This document shows, piece after piece, positions 1-11,269 of a stretch of DNA of 62,815 nt. A program made the translations under genes and the position numbers. The notes beneath the pieces are model-generated. The model did no database searches. It saw nothing but the letters and a program-made list of their open reading frames with translations, and was not told where the DNA came from. Every line of letters begins with the position of its first letter. Positions within the stretch are counted from its first letter, which is position 1. The DNA is from Paramarasmius palmivorus (lineage: Eukaryota; Basidiomycota; Agaricomycetes; Agaricales; Marasmiaceae): NCBI GenBank assembly GCA_037176845.1, contig JAYKXP010000212.1:1-62815 (forward strand). Reading direction: 5' to 3'.

Positions 1-242
1 ATAGATAGGTTTATAGGTTGGCTCGCGTTGTCTTGGATCATATCGAGGACCATATTGTCATATAACTCTGTTTCATTCATCGCTCGTACACTTCCCTTGG
101 GTCCTAGTGATTGTAGACGTTCAAACTAGTGTGCTAGTTGATTTCTTGTGTCGATTGTACGGATCCTTTGGCAACGTCGAAAACCCGCTCGCACACTTGC
201 ATATTATTTCGCTCGTTTGCAAGCGGTTTATAAGCCTCTCAC
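1..242 (+). mobile_element. 3' end of a long LTR (left copy)
   Basis: The sequence corresponds to 54,896-55,136, the last part of the 1.8-kb solo LTR described below, and ends at a noisy version of its CCTCACA terminus near 236-242. The KDZ coding sequence resumes immediately after it at the GTGCTGG word near 251. The LTR is cut by the start of the window. Confidence 0.75.
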
Positions 243-2151
243 CCGAGCAGGTGCTGGTTCAAACAGACAGAGAGTCCCTAGGAACGCTTATGGGGGCGAG
301 ATAACACCCTCGGGAAATGCCACCAAAGAAGGGGCCTGGCTCTAGGAAGATTTGTTCTGGATTCCAAGATGGGAGGTTGGATTGGGAGAAGTATGTTAAT
401 ATGGGTTGGTGTACCTATGCACCTTCTGTGGGTGGTTCTCATCCTTAAAGGTGCAGCCCTGTGTAGGGCTTTGTGAAGCAGCGGGATCTCCACAGGGCCA
501 CCGCCGAAACACGAATGGGTTAACCACTAACCTGCGAGGTGCTGGTGAAAGAGTGGAGGAAATTTGTGTTCGCTGGGGAAAAGGCGCCGCACCCAAGAAC
601 AAACATTCCGAATCCTTACAAGATCTGAGAAGGAATGTATGTGATGCTTCCTCAGTGGACCCTATTGCTGATTCATCGGCCAGTTTTGAGCGAAGAGAAG
701 CTCTGGAGGAATTGGAGACCCTGGAGGAAGAGGCTCGTCTGGAACGAGGGGAAAGGAGGTATCATGCGGTCTACTGTCCGGGCTTTTATTGCTATTGGGA
801 ATGTGCTGCGGGACCTTCAGTGAGTGCCCTTAAATTGAGTAGCACATTAATTCATATACTGACGGGCTATAGAGGACCTTTCTCCCGAAACGATTGCGGA
901 GCAGAAGACGGATCCCACACCACGCCAGCGAAGAAAAGTTAGAAGAAGCAACGCCACGCCTTGGCCAAGCTGTTGGAGACCTATCAGAGCTACTCCCTAT
1001 ATACACTGCACGGTTTATGGCGGATTCCTAGAGGACACTGATCAACGAGGAGGATAGCTCTGATGTGCAGCCGGAGGAAATGAAGATCTGGCTACCTTCG
1101 GACCTGCCGAGGGAAGAGCTCAAATCGCGTTGTGTTTGCCTCTATCTCGCAAAGGTAGAGGCAAAGTTGGAGGTAGGCTTGGTGCTATGACGCTCATCAG
1201 AGTGTTCGCCACACCCTCAGGATCAAGACAAGGATGACATGTTCAGAAACACGAATGTCCCCGGGGGCAACGCGACTCGGGAAAAGCGCTTGAAGTGATT
1301 AATCGGTCATCAGCGGTGCATTTCTACATGCGAACAGATACAGGGCTTCTTGTTTGCTCTGTCTCAGCTTATGGCACAGGGAATTGGGAGACGGTCTTGG
1401 GCCGTTGACAGATGAGATCTGCGGGGCATCAGAGATCCTGCTTTGGTGAAAGATGGGTCCAGGCGTTAGGGGCAATGACGAAGAAGATTAGAAGAAGAAG
1501 AGGAGAGTTTCAGAGGCTGCTGTCTAGTAAGCCCAAGGGAGTAGGGGTGTTGGTGGCGCTTCGGTTTCCTTCTCTGCTTCCACATCCTCGACCCAAAGCC
1601 CAGGAGAGCGCCCTGCATTTTACATTCAACAGATCTCATTTACATCCCGACGCATGGCAGCAGACATAGGACCGTACACGGCACGGGAATACCAGAAAGT
1701 CAAATTTCTTGGATATGGTGGGTGGAGGTCTTTAAATCTGGATATGGGAGCCGATGAGAACGGTTAATGAGGATTCTGCGATCGGAATGGTGCAAGAGCA
1801 GGTCACGCCAACTTCGTTGCACGAGGGAGAATCTTGTTAGTGGTCGAGGAAGATGAGACGAACCTTTGGAATTTTGGAGTGGGGGTCTTAGAGTGGCGAG
1901 AGTCATATTCATTCTCAGAAGGAGCCTACGTCTGCACTAGCGGAAGGAAGGCGTGCTTTCTTGGTCGCTCAGGCTGCTATTCAAGAGGGATCTTGAAGGC
2001 ACAGTTTCAAATGATGTTTGACGACATTAAAGGGGCTTGTGGCAGAGTGGAGGAAGATCAAGAAGACAGGGAAGAAGATGGGATGAAGAAGATGCCCCTG
2101 AGCACCAGGAATTGGAGTGAGGAAGAGGAGGACATGGGGCTGAAGGTGTGA
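243..2151 (+). pseudogene. KDZ transposase C-terminal half, left copy, frameshifted
   Basis: Fragments of the KDZ catalytic C-terminal half are recognisable here: the region around the GAGQTD...ERLWG motif, the MGPGS...WNW motif, then the helical tail with SWIWW and the acidic C-terminus. It matches 55,137-57,039 of the right copy piece by piece, but the frame changes many times through one-base indels. The only longer open pieces are 406-942, 1412-1669 and 1834-2151. Because the same sequence is largely open at the right end, I read these breaks as consensus errors at a contig end rather than real decay. Confidence 0.85.
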
Positions 2152-2529
2152 TCTAGGGCCTTTCTACGCTCTTTTAGTATTGTGGGGATTTCCTTTTGGG
2201 CGGGCATTTTTTCCGTTTTTTGTTTTTGTTTTTCTGTGCGTCTCAAAATGGTAATGATAGAAAGACCATTTATGGTATTTGGTGGAAAGTATTTGGTGTC
2301 TTGTATTAGAATGCAAGTAGTATTTCAAGGCCGGTATGGATAGTGGTCCAGCCATGTAGTGTACGTATTACTAAGCTCTATGTACATCCCACTGCATGGC
2401 CTTTTTGATTGTGCTGCTGCCCACTTTCGGGAACTCCGTAATTGCCTTATTTGGATGTGTTAATTAACTATGTAGATGTATTACAGGACTGTCAATTAAC
2501 AAGCCTTGATGGTATTATTGGAGACCCCA

Positions 2530-3255
2530 TGGCTGAAAAGGGATCTACCCGGGCAAGAACGAATTACACGAGTACGACAAACAAATCGAGCGGTCACAAG
2601 GGAAGTTTGTGTGCTTGGAAGGCGCTATTCGCTTTGGTCGGTGAGCTGAACGTCACCTGCAAGGCTGCTTCGTGACAAGGACTGTGGCGACGCTTGATGA
2701 GGGGTCGGACACGCTGAGCGTACAGAAATGCCCGTAAGGTTTTGGGGGCGAAGAGCCGAGTAGTTGAAGACTTGAGGGTCCGCCCCTCATCCGGCCGGGG
2801 GAGTCGAGAAGAGCTCGCTTGGATTTGGAAGTCATCAACCCTGAAGACGAGCCTGATGCATTGAATGAGGCAGGGAGTGTTAGAGTGGGTGAAGCGTGGG
2901 CCAGGGAAACGGCGTGGGGCGCAGGAGCTGGATCTTTCTGCATGAGGAGATTGGCAGAACCGTGCGTGCCATCGCTATGATGCTTCGCAATGGAGAGCGC
3001 TGGCAAGAAAGGATGCAGGCATTAGCCGGTGCCAGAGGGACGAACAGCTATATTGTTTACGCCAGCGGTCTATCCGGGATCGACTTGCCCGACAAGTTCA
3101 AGGTTCTTTGGGACTCTCCAGACCCTAAACCGAAGCCAAAGGGACTTGTGCAGCGGGAGGTGACGAGGGGGGTAGTAGATGGAAGTGTACGATGATGCGG
3201 TGATTGACGACGACGGGAGATATTTCCAGAGGAGGATGAGGGGCCGGTTCTGTTG
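2530..3255 (+). pseudogene. KDZ-tail paralogue, left copy, frameshifted
   Basis: This is the error-rich counterpart of the open gene at 57,417-58,142. The start (MAEKGSTRART) and the end of that protein can both be followed, with several one-base frameshifts in between. It carries no independent information about function. It mainly shows that the duplicated unit includes this gene. Confidence 0.8.
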
Positions 3256-3909
3256 AGGATATATAGACGAGATTGCCCTGTACTTTGCAATTGTCTGCCT
3301 CCATTTGGATGTTCGTCTGATGTTTTCTGCTATGTTATATTTTTAATTTTGGATTTTTTTATTTTATTGCTACGTGCCAAAATAATACTGTTTTAAATGG
3401 ATATCTGGCCTTGCGAGGGGGGACTTAGCAGGCTTAACGAGCTGAATTAGGATATTTCCTATAAGCCCTGATATTGATCCCTTAATGTGCAATGTACGTG
3501 GGGGAACTAGGCCTCAACTTTGCAATGTCGGGGCCATACGGGTGAACTTCGCGAATAGAAGTGATTTTTACCCTCTTGAGACCTAAGCTTGAGTAGATAT
3601 CTCTAAGGCGGCAACTCTGTTTACGCCAAACAACACTTGCACAACTACGACCGTAGAGTGCTTATGTACATGAGGGCGGTCATACTATTAGGTGATTTCA
3701 CCAGATACTAAGTGGTTTATTGGGCCCACAGCAAGGGTTGGTTTCTAGAGTATTACTTGGAACAATCGAGAGGAAATTATCCTTCAACAAGCCTTTAGCT
3801 TGATGAATTTACATCTATCCATATTTTAAAGTGGACCTTGACTAGGTACACATACCCAATTTATGATAAGAAGCGAGTCAAACTGCAGTTTTTGTTCAAC
3901 CCAGGTGTG
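3256..3909. other. Non-coding DNA between KDZ-tail paralogue and gag-protease, left copy
   Basis: There is no credible gene here. The stretch contains two copies of the word CTTTGCAATGTC-like sequence close together (clear in the right copy near 58,340 and 58,380) and otherwise ordinary AT-rich sequence. It corresponds to 58,143-58,780. Confidence 0.6.
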
Positions 3910-6900
3910 ATCAAAAATTATAGTGCTGGTAAAAAGCCGTCATGAAGACGAACGTTTCAAGACCAGGTGCTTTTCCACTGCATCGCCTGAAGCGAGTGAA
4001 TCTACTATAATGCAATCGTCGAGGTTATTACCGACGGACAATCAAAAGCTACAGGTTTCAATATCTATTAGCACCAATTCCAATTTTGATTAGGAAAGGT
4101 TTTCCGATCCTAGAATCGTCACCTCGCGTCGTCAAGTAGAACATGGAAGTAGGCAAAGCGACATATAACCCGGATTTTTGTTTGGAGAGCGTTACGTTTC
4201 AGCAGATCCCTCATCGCAGAACATTAGTTACTAGACCTACCAGTCCGAAGAACTAGTGTTGAACCTATCTTTACCTGCGAATTCCACCTCTACTCCAGAT
4301 CCTTTGGAGTTAGATCACTTATTGACGGACGACGTACTACGCCGACAGAACCCAAAGAGCGAGAATTATCTCCACTCACTGATATTGAATCAGAACACAA
4401 ACTATATTACCCCCAATAAATACCAACGATATGGTACAACCAGTGTTTACACTTAGAGAGTCCTGGCAGACGCTATCAGAGGAAGCGGCTAGTCAAATCC
4501 GTAACAACCAGACTGTTAAGATATTCAAGGATCTTGTGAAAGAATTCGATGATTCGGATCCTGCATGTTGTTGGACTGGTTGGAAGACCTTGAAACTGCG
4601 TTCAGAGCAGCTAATGTCACGGAAGAGACGGTGAAGATTTATCTTGGCAGTGTATAAATGCAAGAGGGGGACTATCGAAGGCAGATAGCACATAGACCTG
4701 AGGTGTTGGGACACTCCTATAAAAGGTTTGTCGAGATGATGTACGAAGAATTTTCCGGAAGCTGCAAACATGGACGAAGGCTCCATGAGCAAGCTAAAGA
4801 AGGTCGTACAGAAATATAGACAATTACTTTGATTGGGATGTAGAGAAATTGAAGGCCTATCATAGAGGCGTTCAAGTACGAAATAGACAAGCTCATGAAA
4901 GAGCCCTGCTGTCTTGAACAATCATAATGCTGTACAATGGTTACTTGAGTGGCTTGAGTGACTATTGGCGAGAGCAAATTAACCAAGTAATGGGTGAAAT
5001 CACCCGTTTGAAGAGGCAAAGAAAAATAGAGGCAAGCCTAGAAGAGAGCAACGCCGCTTTGACGATCCTTGGGATTTGAAAAGTTGTAATGCAAGAGATG
5101 GAAGTCTTGATGGCAGCGGGTGATGGAAGCGTGTACATGAAAATGAACGAGCTTTCATTGGCTGATCCAGTACTAAAAGACATGTACAAGAGTAAACCAT
5201 CGGCTTCACAAGTAAAATCACCTGGATTTCCTCATACGGTTAGTCCGTCTACCAAAAAGAAGTCAACGAAGCTGAGATCAAGAAGAGCCAGCGACTGTTG
5301 AGTTGTATGACCGACGTCGTGAGGAAGAAGAGTTGCATCAGATGGGAGTTGCTGCGTCAGTAGATGCGCATACAGCTAAGTTGCGTGCACAGGATCAAGA
5401 GATCCAGTCGTTGCGTACTGGTATGGATTCGATCAAGACCTTGAGTGGAGAAGTGATTTCACTTAAGAAAACCTTGGATGACCTACCTACGAGGCTAGCA
5501 TCAGCGTTACAGACCAATACTAGGTCTAGCAACCCACCAATGGGTAATCGTACTTCAAACAACGGCTTTAATACCAGAAGCAATGATGGTAGCGCTTGTT
5601 TCTTCTGCAAAGACCCTTCGCATAGAGTAAGGGACTGTCCACACCAAAAACGTTTAATGGACAAAGGTTTAATCGCGTGGAACCAGTCTGCTCAAACCAT
5701 GATGATGAAAGATGGTAGCAGATTCCCCGAACCTGGACCCAATCAGACATACAAAGACTCTGTAAATGAATACATTAAAGCTAAAGGCTGGGATAGGAAT
5801 GCCGATAGTTTTATGTTCCAGAGCGATGATGATCCTATGGAGGAATACTATCGAGAGCTTAGTGGCAGCAATGCTAGGAGTTTTACTAGTGAATTGGACT
5901 TAAAGTCGTTTGCTAATCTGGTGATAGATCAATATGTCACTAGATCTGCAGATGAGTCAAAAAACTAGAAAGCCCAGTGATGGGGCTCGTCAATCAGACC
6001 AGATCGACAAATGCAAAGGCCCCTGAGGGTAACAAACCTAAAAGGTCCATGCCACAGATAGAACTACCGACGTTGAGTAGAGCCGAGAAAGCTAGATATA
6101 AAGATCCTACTATAGAGGGTGAAAACACCCATAAAAATCAAAGCCAAAAGAATAAAAATGACAAGAGAACCAGTACAACTGGCAAGAGTAGAGAAACGGC
6201 TAATAAAACCGTTCGCTTCGATGAACTAGAGCATGACAGACCATTTGATGATGTGGAACCATTAGACCGTCCACCTATCCCTAAGGAACATGTAGTGGAG
6301 AAGGGGATGGCACATCGTCAGGATCAAGTGGCAGAGTCGGCAAAACCCGAAGTTAAGCGTGGCGCAGTAATAAAATCCATTGGCCAAAGTAAAATCACTT
6401 CAAAAAGCGAGGAGACCAATATTCCGAGCTTGGAAGCGGCTGTATTGGAAAGATACCTATCTACTGGAGCTACTATACCTTTGGGGGAGCTGTTAACACT
6501 AGCTCCATCAGTCCGTAAATTGTTGGCTCGTAAATGCAGGTTCAGGAACGTAAATAAAAAGCCTATCTCGTCGTTCTATGCAGAGTTACCCCAGACCCAA
6601 GTGTTTACTATGACAACTGAAGTACTGCAAGATCTTGATAGCAGTGACTTCGTGGTGAATGCATCAGAATTGTGCTCTCCAGATGAGACTTTCGAGACGT
6701 TCTTTGATATCCTTGAGATGGAAACAGATGGAATGCCTGCTGGGACCATAGTACATCGGGACATCATCGAATCCTACCTCAATGAGACCGACTCGGAAGG
6801 GAAAAAGATCATCTTGGTAGCTGCACCGTCCGAAGATCTTAGATGCATATTCCCAAGGTTAAATGGCCATCCAGATCCGATTGAAGGTATATTGGATATG

Positions 6901-7227
6901 GGGTCTATGATCTTGTGCATCGACAAGAGACAAGCTGTTGGAAGAGGGATCGAATGGGATCCGTCTACTGTATTGCATATGCAAAGTGCGAATGGCAGTC
7001 TAAATCGAACCCTTGGACTAGCTAGGAATGTACTCATGGAAATTGGTGATCTACAATTCCGTGCGCAGTTGCATGTAGTAGAAAAGGCACCTTATCAACT
7101 ACTGATTGGAAGACCCTTTGAGTCTTTAACGTGTATGGAAACTAAAGGAGCTAGGGATGGAAGCTTGGAGCTTACCTTAACCTGCCCTAACACGGTGAAT
7201 GGGTTCAATTGGTGTAAGGCCGTCTAG
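3910..7227 (+). pseudogene. Gag-protease polyprotein of a Ty3/gypsy-type element, left copy
   Basis: The protein is a retrotransposon Gag followed by an aspartic protease; it would form particles and cleave the polyprotein. The downstream part is clean: 5303-5968 holds a coiled region and a CCHC zinc knuckle (C-x2-C-x4-H-x4-C, CFFCKDPSHRVRDC), and 5977-7227 holds the basic linker and a retropepsin-like domain with the DMGS active-site motif, the MQSANG segment and the LLIGRPF strand. These two pieces are separated by one missing A in an A-run near 5,958 (A6 here, A7 on the right). Upstream of 5,300 the frame is broken repeatedly. The stop at 7,225-7,227 follows the protease; no reverse transcriptase, RNase H or integrase is seen. 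The protease motif is DMGS, whereas the family normally has D(S/T)G. Confidence 0.85.
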
Positions 7228-9060
7228 AGACAACAAAACACAACTCAACCTCTTTTGTGCGAGGATGGCTCGGCGTTGGCAAAGGTTCCGCACGGTAGTA
7301 AGATCAAGAAACGATGTATTATCGCTATAGACACTCTAGTACTCGATCTAGACCAACGAACAACAAAGGTGCGTGGTATAGAGAAAGGTATAAGGTGTAT
7401 ATTCGTATCCAACGAACAAAGAAATCAACAAAATGCAACAGGATAGTGCCCAAGTGCAGCTAGCCTCTTCAATATCCAAACTGGATTGATTCCAAACAAG
7501 TTCAACAATGACCAATATATGGCAATGGGAGGCCCTCAGTCCTCAGTGCCAAAACAATAAGTAAGGTGGCCCTCTGTCCACAATACTTCAGTTACAATAG
7601 ATAAGGAGGCCCTCTGTCCTCTATATCTCAAACTTAGGTAGGAGGCCCTCTGTCCTCAGTACCTCAACTTAGGTGGGAGTCCCTAGTACTCCAAACCTCG
7701 GTGGTCAAGTCAAATCCCGTCTAGACGCAACTCAGTACGTTCTATTCAAGAGACTACTGTACGCTTATCACAGCTATACAAGTAGCAAATCACTGACTCT
7801 GTGTCAGGTGGGGTATATTCTTAAATATTCTCTGAAGTCAAGTTCCAAAGTCGTTGATTGCTCTGTGCTATCTGACAGTGGGGGGATCTACTTGCTTGCC
7901 TTTTCGTATCGAAATGGGCCAGCTTATATACCCTCTAGCTGTCCTATTTACCCATAATCTACAGATACATACTTCTAGCTATGATTCCGATGGCTCGCTG
8001 CCCATACAAGGTATAGAACTACTTAAGAAGGAAATGAAATATTCTTTTTAGACGATCTTTCGTCCATATTTTGGGTTTATTCGCATTTTGGTCCTGAAAG
8101 CAGTTCCAAATATTTGGCTAGCTCCACGTCGGAAATCGCTCGGTGGACTATCCTTCTTCCTTGTGCTGACTCACTCTTGCTAGACCGCATGGTACATAGC
8201 TGTTGAGCGGAGACGGCTCTCCTTGGTATCGGATATCGTCAGGAACTGCCTAGACATCTTCCCTTCGAGTCCCTCCCTTAGAGTCTATTCTTCTATATTC
8301 TTCTAGGTTCAAGAATGCGTAATTCTATCACCATTCCTAGCTAGCACTTCGTCTAGCCAGGGGAAAGGTACGGTCTCTCTTCTGAGATATAATTCTCTGG
8401 TTGGTTTCGGATCTACACCTTTCGGCGATGAGTCCGAAATGTCCTGGGCAAGTAACTCGCTTGTAGTAAGCGGCTAGCGTAAAACCCTAAAACCTTGCTT
8501 GCTTATCAAGTCGATCTTCGGCCGTCTAGCTTCGGATCTCATCGATTTTACTAAGCTATGCTGAGAGCTTCGGATTAATCCAAGCTGCAACACGCGCGCT
8601 TCCTCCTAGAGCGGAAGATCCTCTTTCCATCATATCCTGCCAGCGTCTAGACTGGTCAGTCAACAATGTGTCTCTACGCCTATGCGTCTATTCTGTGCCA
8701 AGTTCGAATCCCCTTGGTCGCAGACATTATTCAAGGTCTCTAGTCGCAACAACTCTTCCAGATCAGTTGTATAGCCTCATAAGAAGTCTATAGCCAATTC
8801 CATAGCGTTTCTATAGATGACACGACAACTGTCTTTCTAGTATAGACAGTCCTACAGTTTTCAGACACGTCTAGCATGCATGGCTAAGTCCCCAGTTACC
8901 ATAGCCTGATCATACGATCCATGAACAAGCGTATAGACAACTAGTTACTCTTTGTTAGAGCCTAAGTCCGCTTTCACTAGCTGCTCGGGCTCACACTAGT
9001 GCTCTTGTTTCCCTTATCAAGTGTATTAAAACTTGTTGAAGGCAAGAATATTCGTCTAGA
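7228..9060. other. CTAG-rich non-coding tract after gag-protease, possible LTR
   Basis: No long open frame or protein similarity is visible. The tract is rich in CTAG/TCTAGA words and short inverted repeats and has a TATA-like TTATATA near 7,923. It is about 1.8 kb long, the length of the solo LTR at 53,334, but I could not align it to that LTR or define clean TG...CA ends. It may be an unrelated LTR or leader of the gag-protease element. From 7,891 on it is present only once in the window. Confidence 0.4.
7527..7658 (+). repeat. Four short repeats of GG(A/T)GGCCCTCTGTCCTC, spaced 36-39 bp
   Basis: Copies start near 7,529, 7,566, 7,605 and 7,641 and share a core of about 16 bases, separated by variable spacers. 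The same set recurs in the right copy around 62,440-62,570. The function is unknown. The position 3' of the protease stop suggests an untranslated or LTR element of the retroelement. Confidence 0.75.
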
Positions 9061-9933
9061 TACGCGATTTATATTTTGGACCATATCACCGGCATTAGAG
9101 AGTGATTGATATCGGGAGAGGTGACAAGATGGGCTGGCGTTTCCTCAGCTGCGGGCTTCGGGGACTCGCCTTGGACAGCATCGGTAGCTTGCGTTTTGGT
9201 AGCAGGGGACTCGACACCCGGGTTGCTGGGGTCTTGAGTGTCCATAGGCTCTGTGGTGGTAGGAGATGGTGGTAATAGAACAGGGTTGAAGATGGTGCTC
9301 AGCTCGGAATGCAATGATATATGACAGGGCGCGAGGGACGGGCCAATTGCCAATAATCCTGATTCTGATGGAAAAAATACATGACATACGGTATCAATTT
9401 GGCTACGGAGATCGATCGAATGCTGCTAATGAATCTCCAAACATTTTTTCCAGACGCAACTGTTTTTAATCAGGTCAACCTTGAAACTAGATACCTGACT
9501 TAACAGCTTACTGGAATGGCGTAGAACACGATCTTTAGGGCAGAAATGTAGCCTTAGAGTTTTGAACGGAGGATGCGACTGGTTTGGGTGTGAATGGGTA
9601 TAATATGTAGCGCAAAAAATTGAAATTCTCACTGATGGCAACGATCACCACCCCAAATGTTGGTCGGTCCGTCCCACAGGCTATCAGGCGACACAGCTCT
9701 GAGCTCTTCCCCGATCCTCAGGGCTTCCCGCTGCCAACGCAATTTTTCCATTAACCGTAGGCCGGCGCTCCTTTCGAGATCGTGTTGGGAGATTGGTTTT
9801 ATCATCCCAGGGACATTCCACAGAATCTGAAGGTAATTGTTCCATTCAGCATCTGAAATGGACATGATGCTGAAGCTTGAAGGGCTGAGGGTGTGGCGAT
9901 GTTTCGATCCAAGAATGTGATTCAGACCCGGGT
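9061..9933 (-). other. Unresolved minus-strand open frames
   Basis: A minus-strand frame from an ATG at 9,865 down to about 9,631 could encode some 78 residues and ends at a plausible GTGAGA donor. A splice to an acceptor near 9,577 adds only a few codons before a stop. A second minus frame, 9,069-9,353, is Pro/Thr/Ser-rich. I cannot join these convincingly or name a family, so they may be a small gene or chance frames. Confidence 0.25.
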
Positions 9934-10660
9934 ATGACTCGCAGCGCGTCTTTTATCCGGATGAGAGATAAAAGGGCACACATACACCGGAATCCTGAAG
10001 CATATCAGCCGTACATCATGAGCGTGGAGCCATCTTCATCTGTCCCAGGTCGCCCTCAGCGTCGTAAACCAATCACTGGCCGGGAATTCTTCTTACAGAT
10101 GATGAAGGAAAGGACGAAGGTGAGGCACTGTTACCAAAGGCGTCAGTTAGAGCGCTGACGACATGTATTGCAGGGAGCGCTGTACTTCCATGTATCCGAA
10201 GAACCACGAGTCGTACGATTGGAGCGTTCAAAAATCCATGAAAGTGATTTCCGCCCCTTCTTAGATCCAGACGACCAGACAGAAGGGGCCTCGGCTCGTA
10301 TCGAATGTGTTCGAGTGACGATTGCCTCAGAGGTAGACCCAGTATTCCAGCTATACTATTTCGAGCAAACGCGACGCAATGGTTTCGACTTGAACGACAG
10401 CGTAACCAGAGAGCTCCAGGGGTACGCGGATGGCTTGCGACGCCCATGGTATGGTCCTATCTTGGTCATATGGGACGAAGACGATGTTGTCACGGAGGCC
10501 AATGTTGGAGAGACTGCAGATCAGATCCTAGGGTGAGCGTTCATGAGCTTCTTGACGTATGATTTGCATTACAATGTTGAACAGGTACCTGAACAACTTT
10601 TACGAAGATGTTAAACGAGACGACTCAATTGAATATGATAAGGTGGAAGAGGAGGAGTAG
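9934..10660 (+). CDS. Hypothetical 206-aa protein, three exons
   Basis: The model joins 9934-10119, 10174-10532 and 10585-10660, with two introns of 54 and 52 nt and exact GT-AG borders, giving 206 residues without a stop. The start is the first ATG of the open frame. The N-terminus is basic and rich in Arg/His; the middle is mixed alpha/beta in appearance, with a WYGPILVIWDEDD stretch; the C-terminus is short and acidic. No signal peptide or membrane segment is seen. I do not recognise the family. It lies 609 bp upstream of the CxC2 KDZ gene on the same strand and may belong to the same element, but nothing in the sequence proves this. Confidence 0.65.
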
Positions 10661-11269
10661 AATACCAGAGTACCACGGAATGTTTTTGAAATGTAATTTT
10701 GAACACTGAACATTGAATTTCTACTGCAGTGGTAGTACATCAATGCGAGCTTAATGGGTAAAGTAACCACGGAGGAAGGGCGAGTGTAGCAGAGTAGTTG
10801 TGTTATGCTTTACAAGGGAGATGTAGGTAACCAAGCGTAGTACAATGATATGAAACCTAAGCATGGGATAGTAAGCAACGCGGTGATGATAAAATTCAAA
10901 GGACGCACTGTGGGCTCAAACATCCAGACCGTAATCTCCTTGTACTGTTCAGTACCCTTCTCGTTGATAACCACATGGACAAATTAATTGTTGAGCTTGC
11001 ATCTTCGCCGCACGGCTGTAGGAGGTTGAGTGAGATTCCAAGGGTACTAGGCTTCTCAAGGCCTGTTATTCGCCTATCCTGCTGCTGAGGCAGGAGAAAG
11101 GTATGAGTAAATCAAATGCTTACAGGGATTGGAAACGGTGGGCAAGCCTTGCTAGTGATAAGCAGTGAATGTGAGCGTTGATTGTGAACGTTGATTCGTG
11201 ACTACAGTAACGCTTGGGAAAGTGTGACGCTACGTGAAGCTCATGTGATCAGTGATTGTTTACTGCAGG
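10661..11269. other. Intergenic region between hypothetical gene and KDZ gene
   Basis: No gene is seen here. The stretch has short AT-rich segments and, just before the KDZ start, the direct words GTGAACGTTGATTCGTG and a similar GTGAGCGTTGATTGTG near 11,172-11,202. It presumably contains the KDZ promoter. Confidence 0.5.

Larger units (their letters stand above)
1..7890. repeat. Left copy of a 7.9-kb direct repeat found at both ends of the window
   Basis: This stretch matches 54,896-62,815 in the same orientation: LTR tail, KDZ C-terminal sequence, KDZ-tail paralogue, gag-protease and the downstream GGAGGCCCTCTGTCCTC repeats appear in the same order. From about 5,300 to 6,170 the two copies are practically identical. 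From 1 to about 5,300 the left copy differs by single-base insertions, deletions and substitutions every 15-30 bases that break every reading frame, while the right copy stays open. The similarity is cut by both window edges, so the true length of the repeat is unknown. Confidence 0.95.

Noticed and set aside
1..5300. Repeat-induced point mutation as the cause of decay in the left copy
   Set aside because: The differences are mostly single-base indels, not C-to-T transitions, and they stop abruptly near 5,300.
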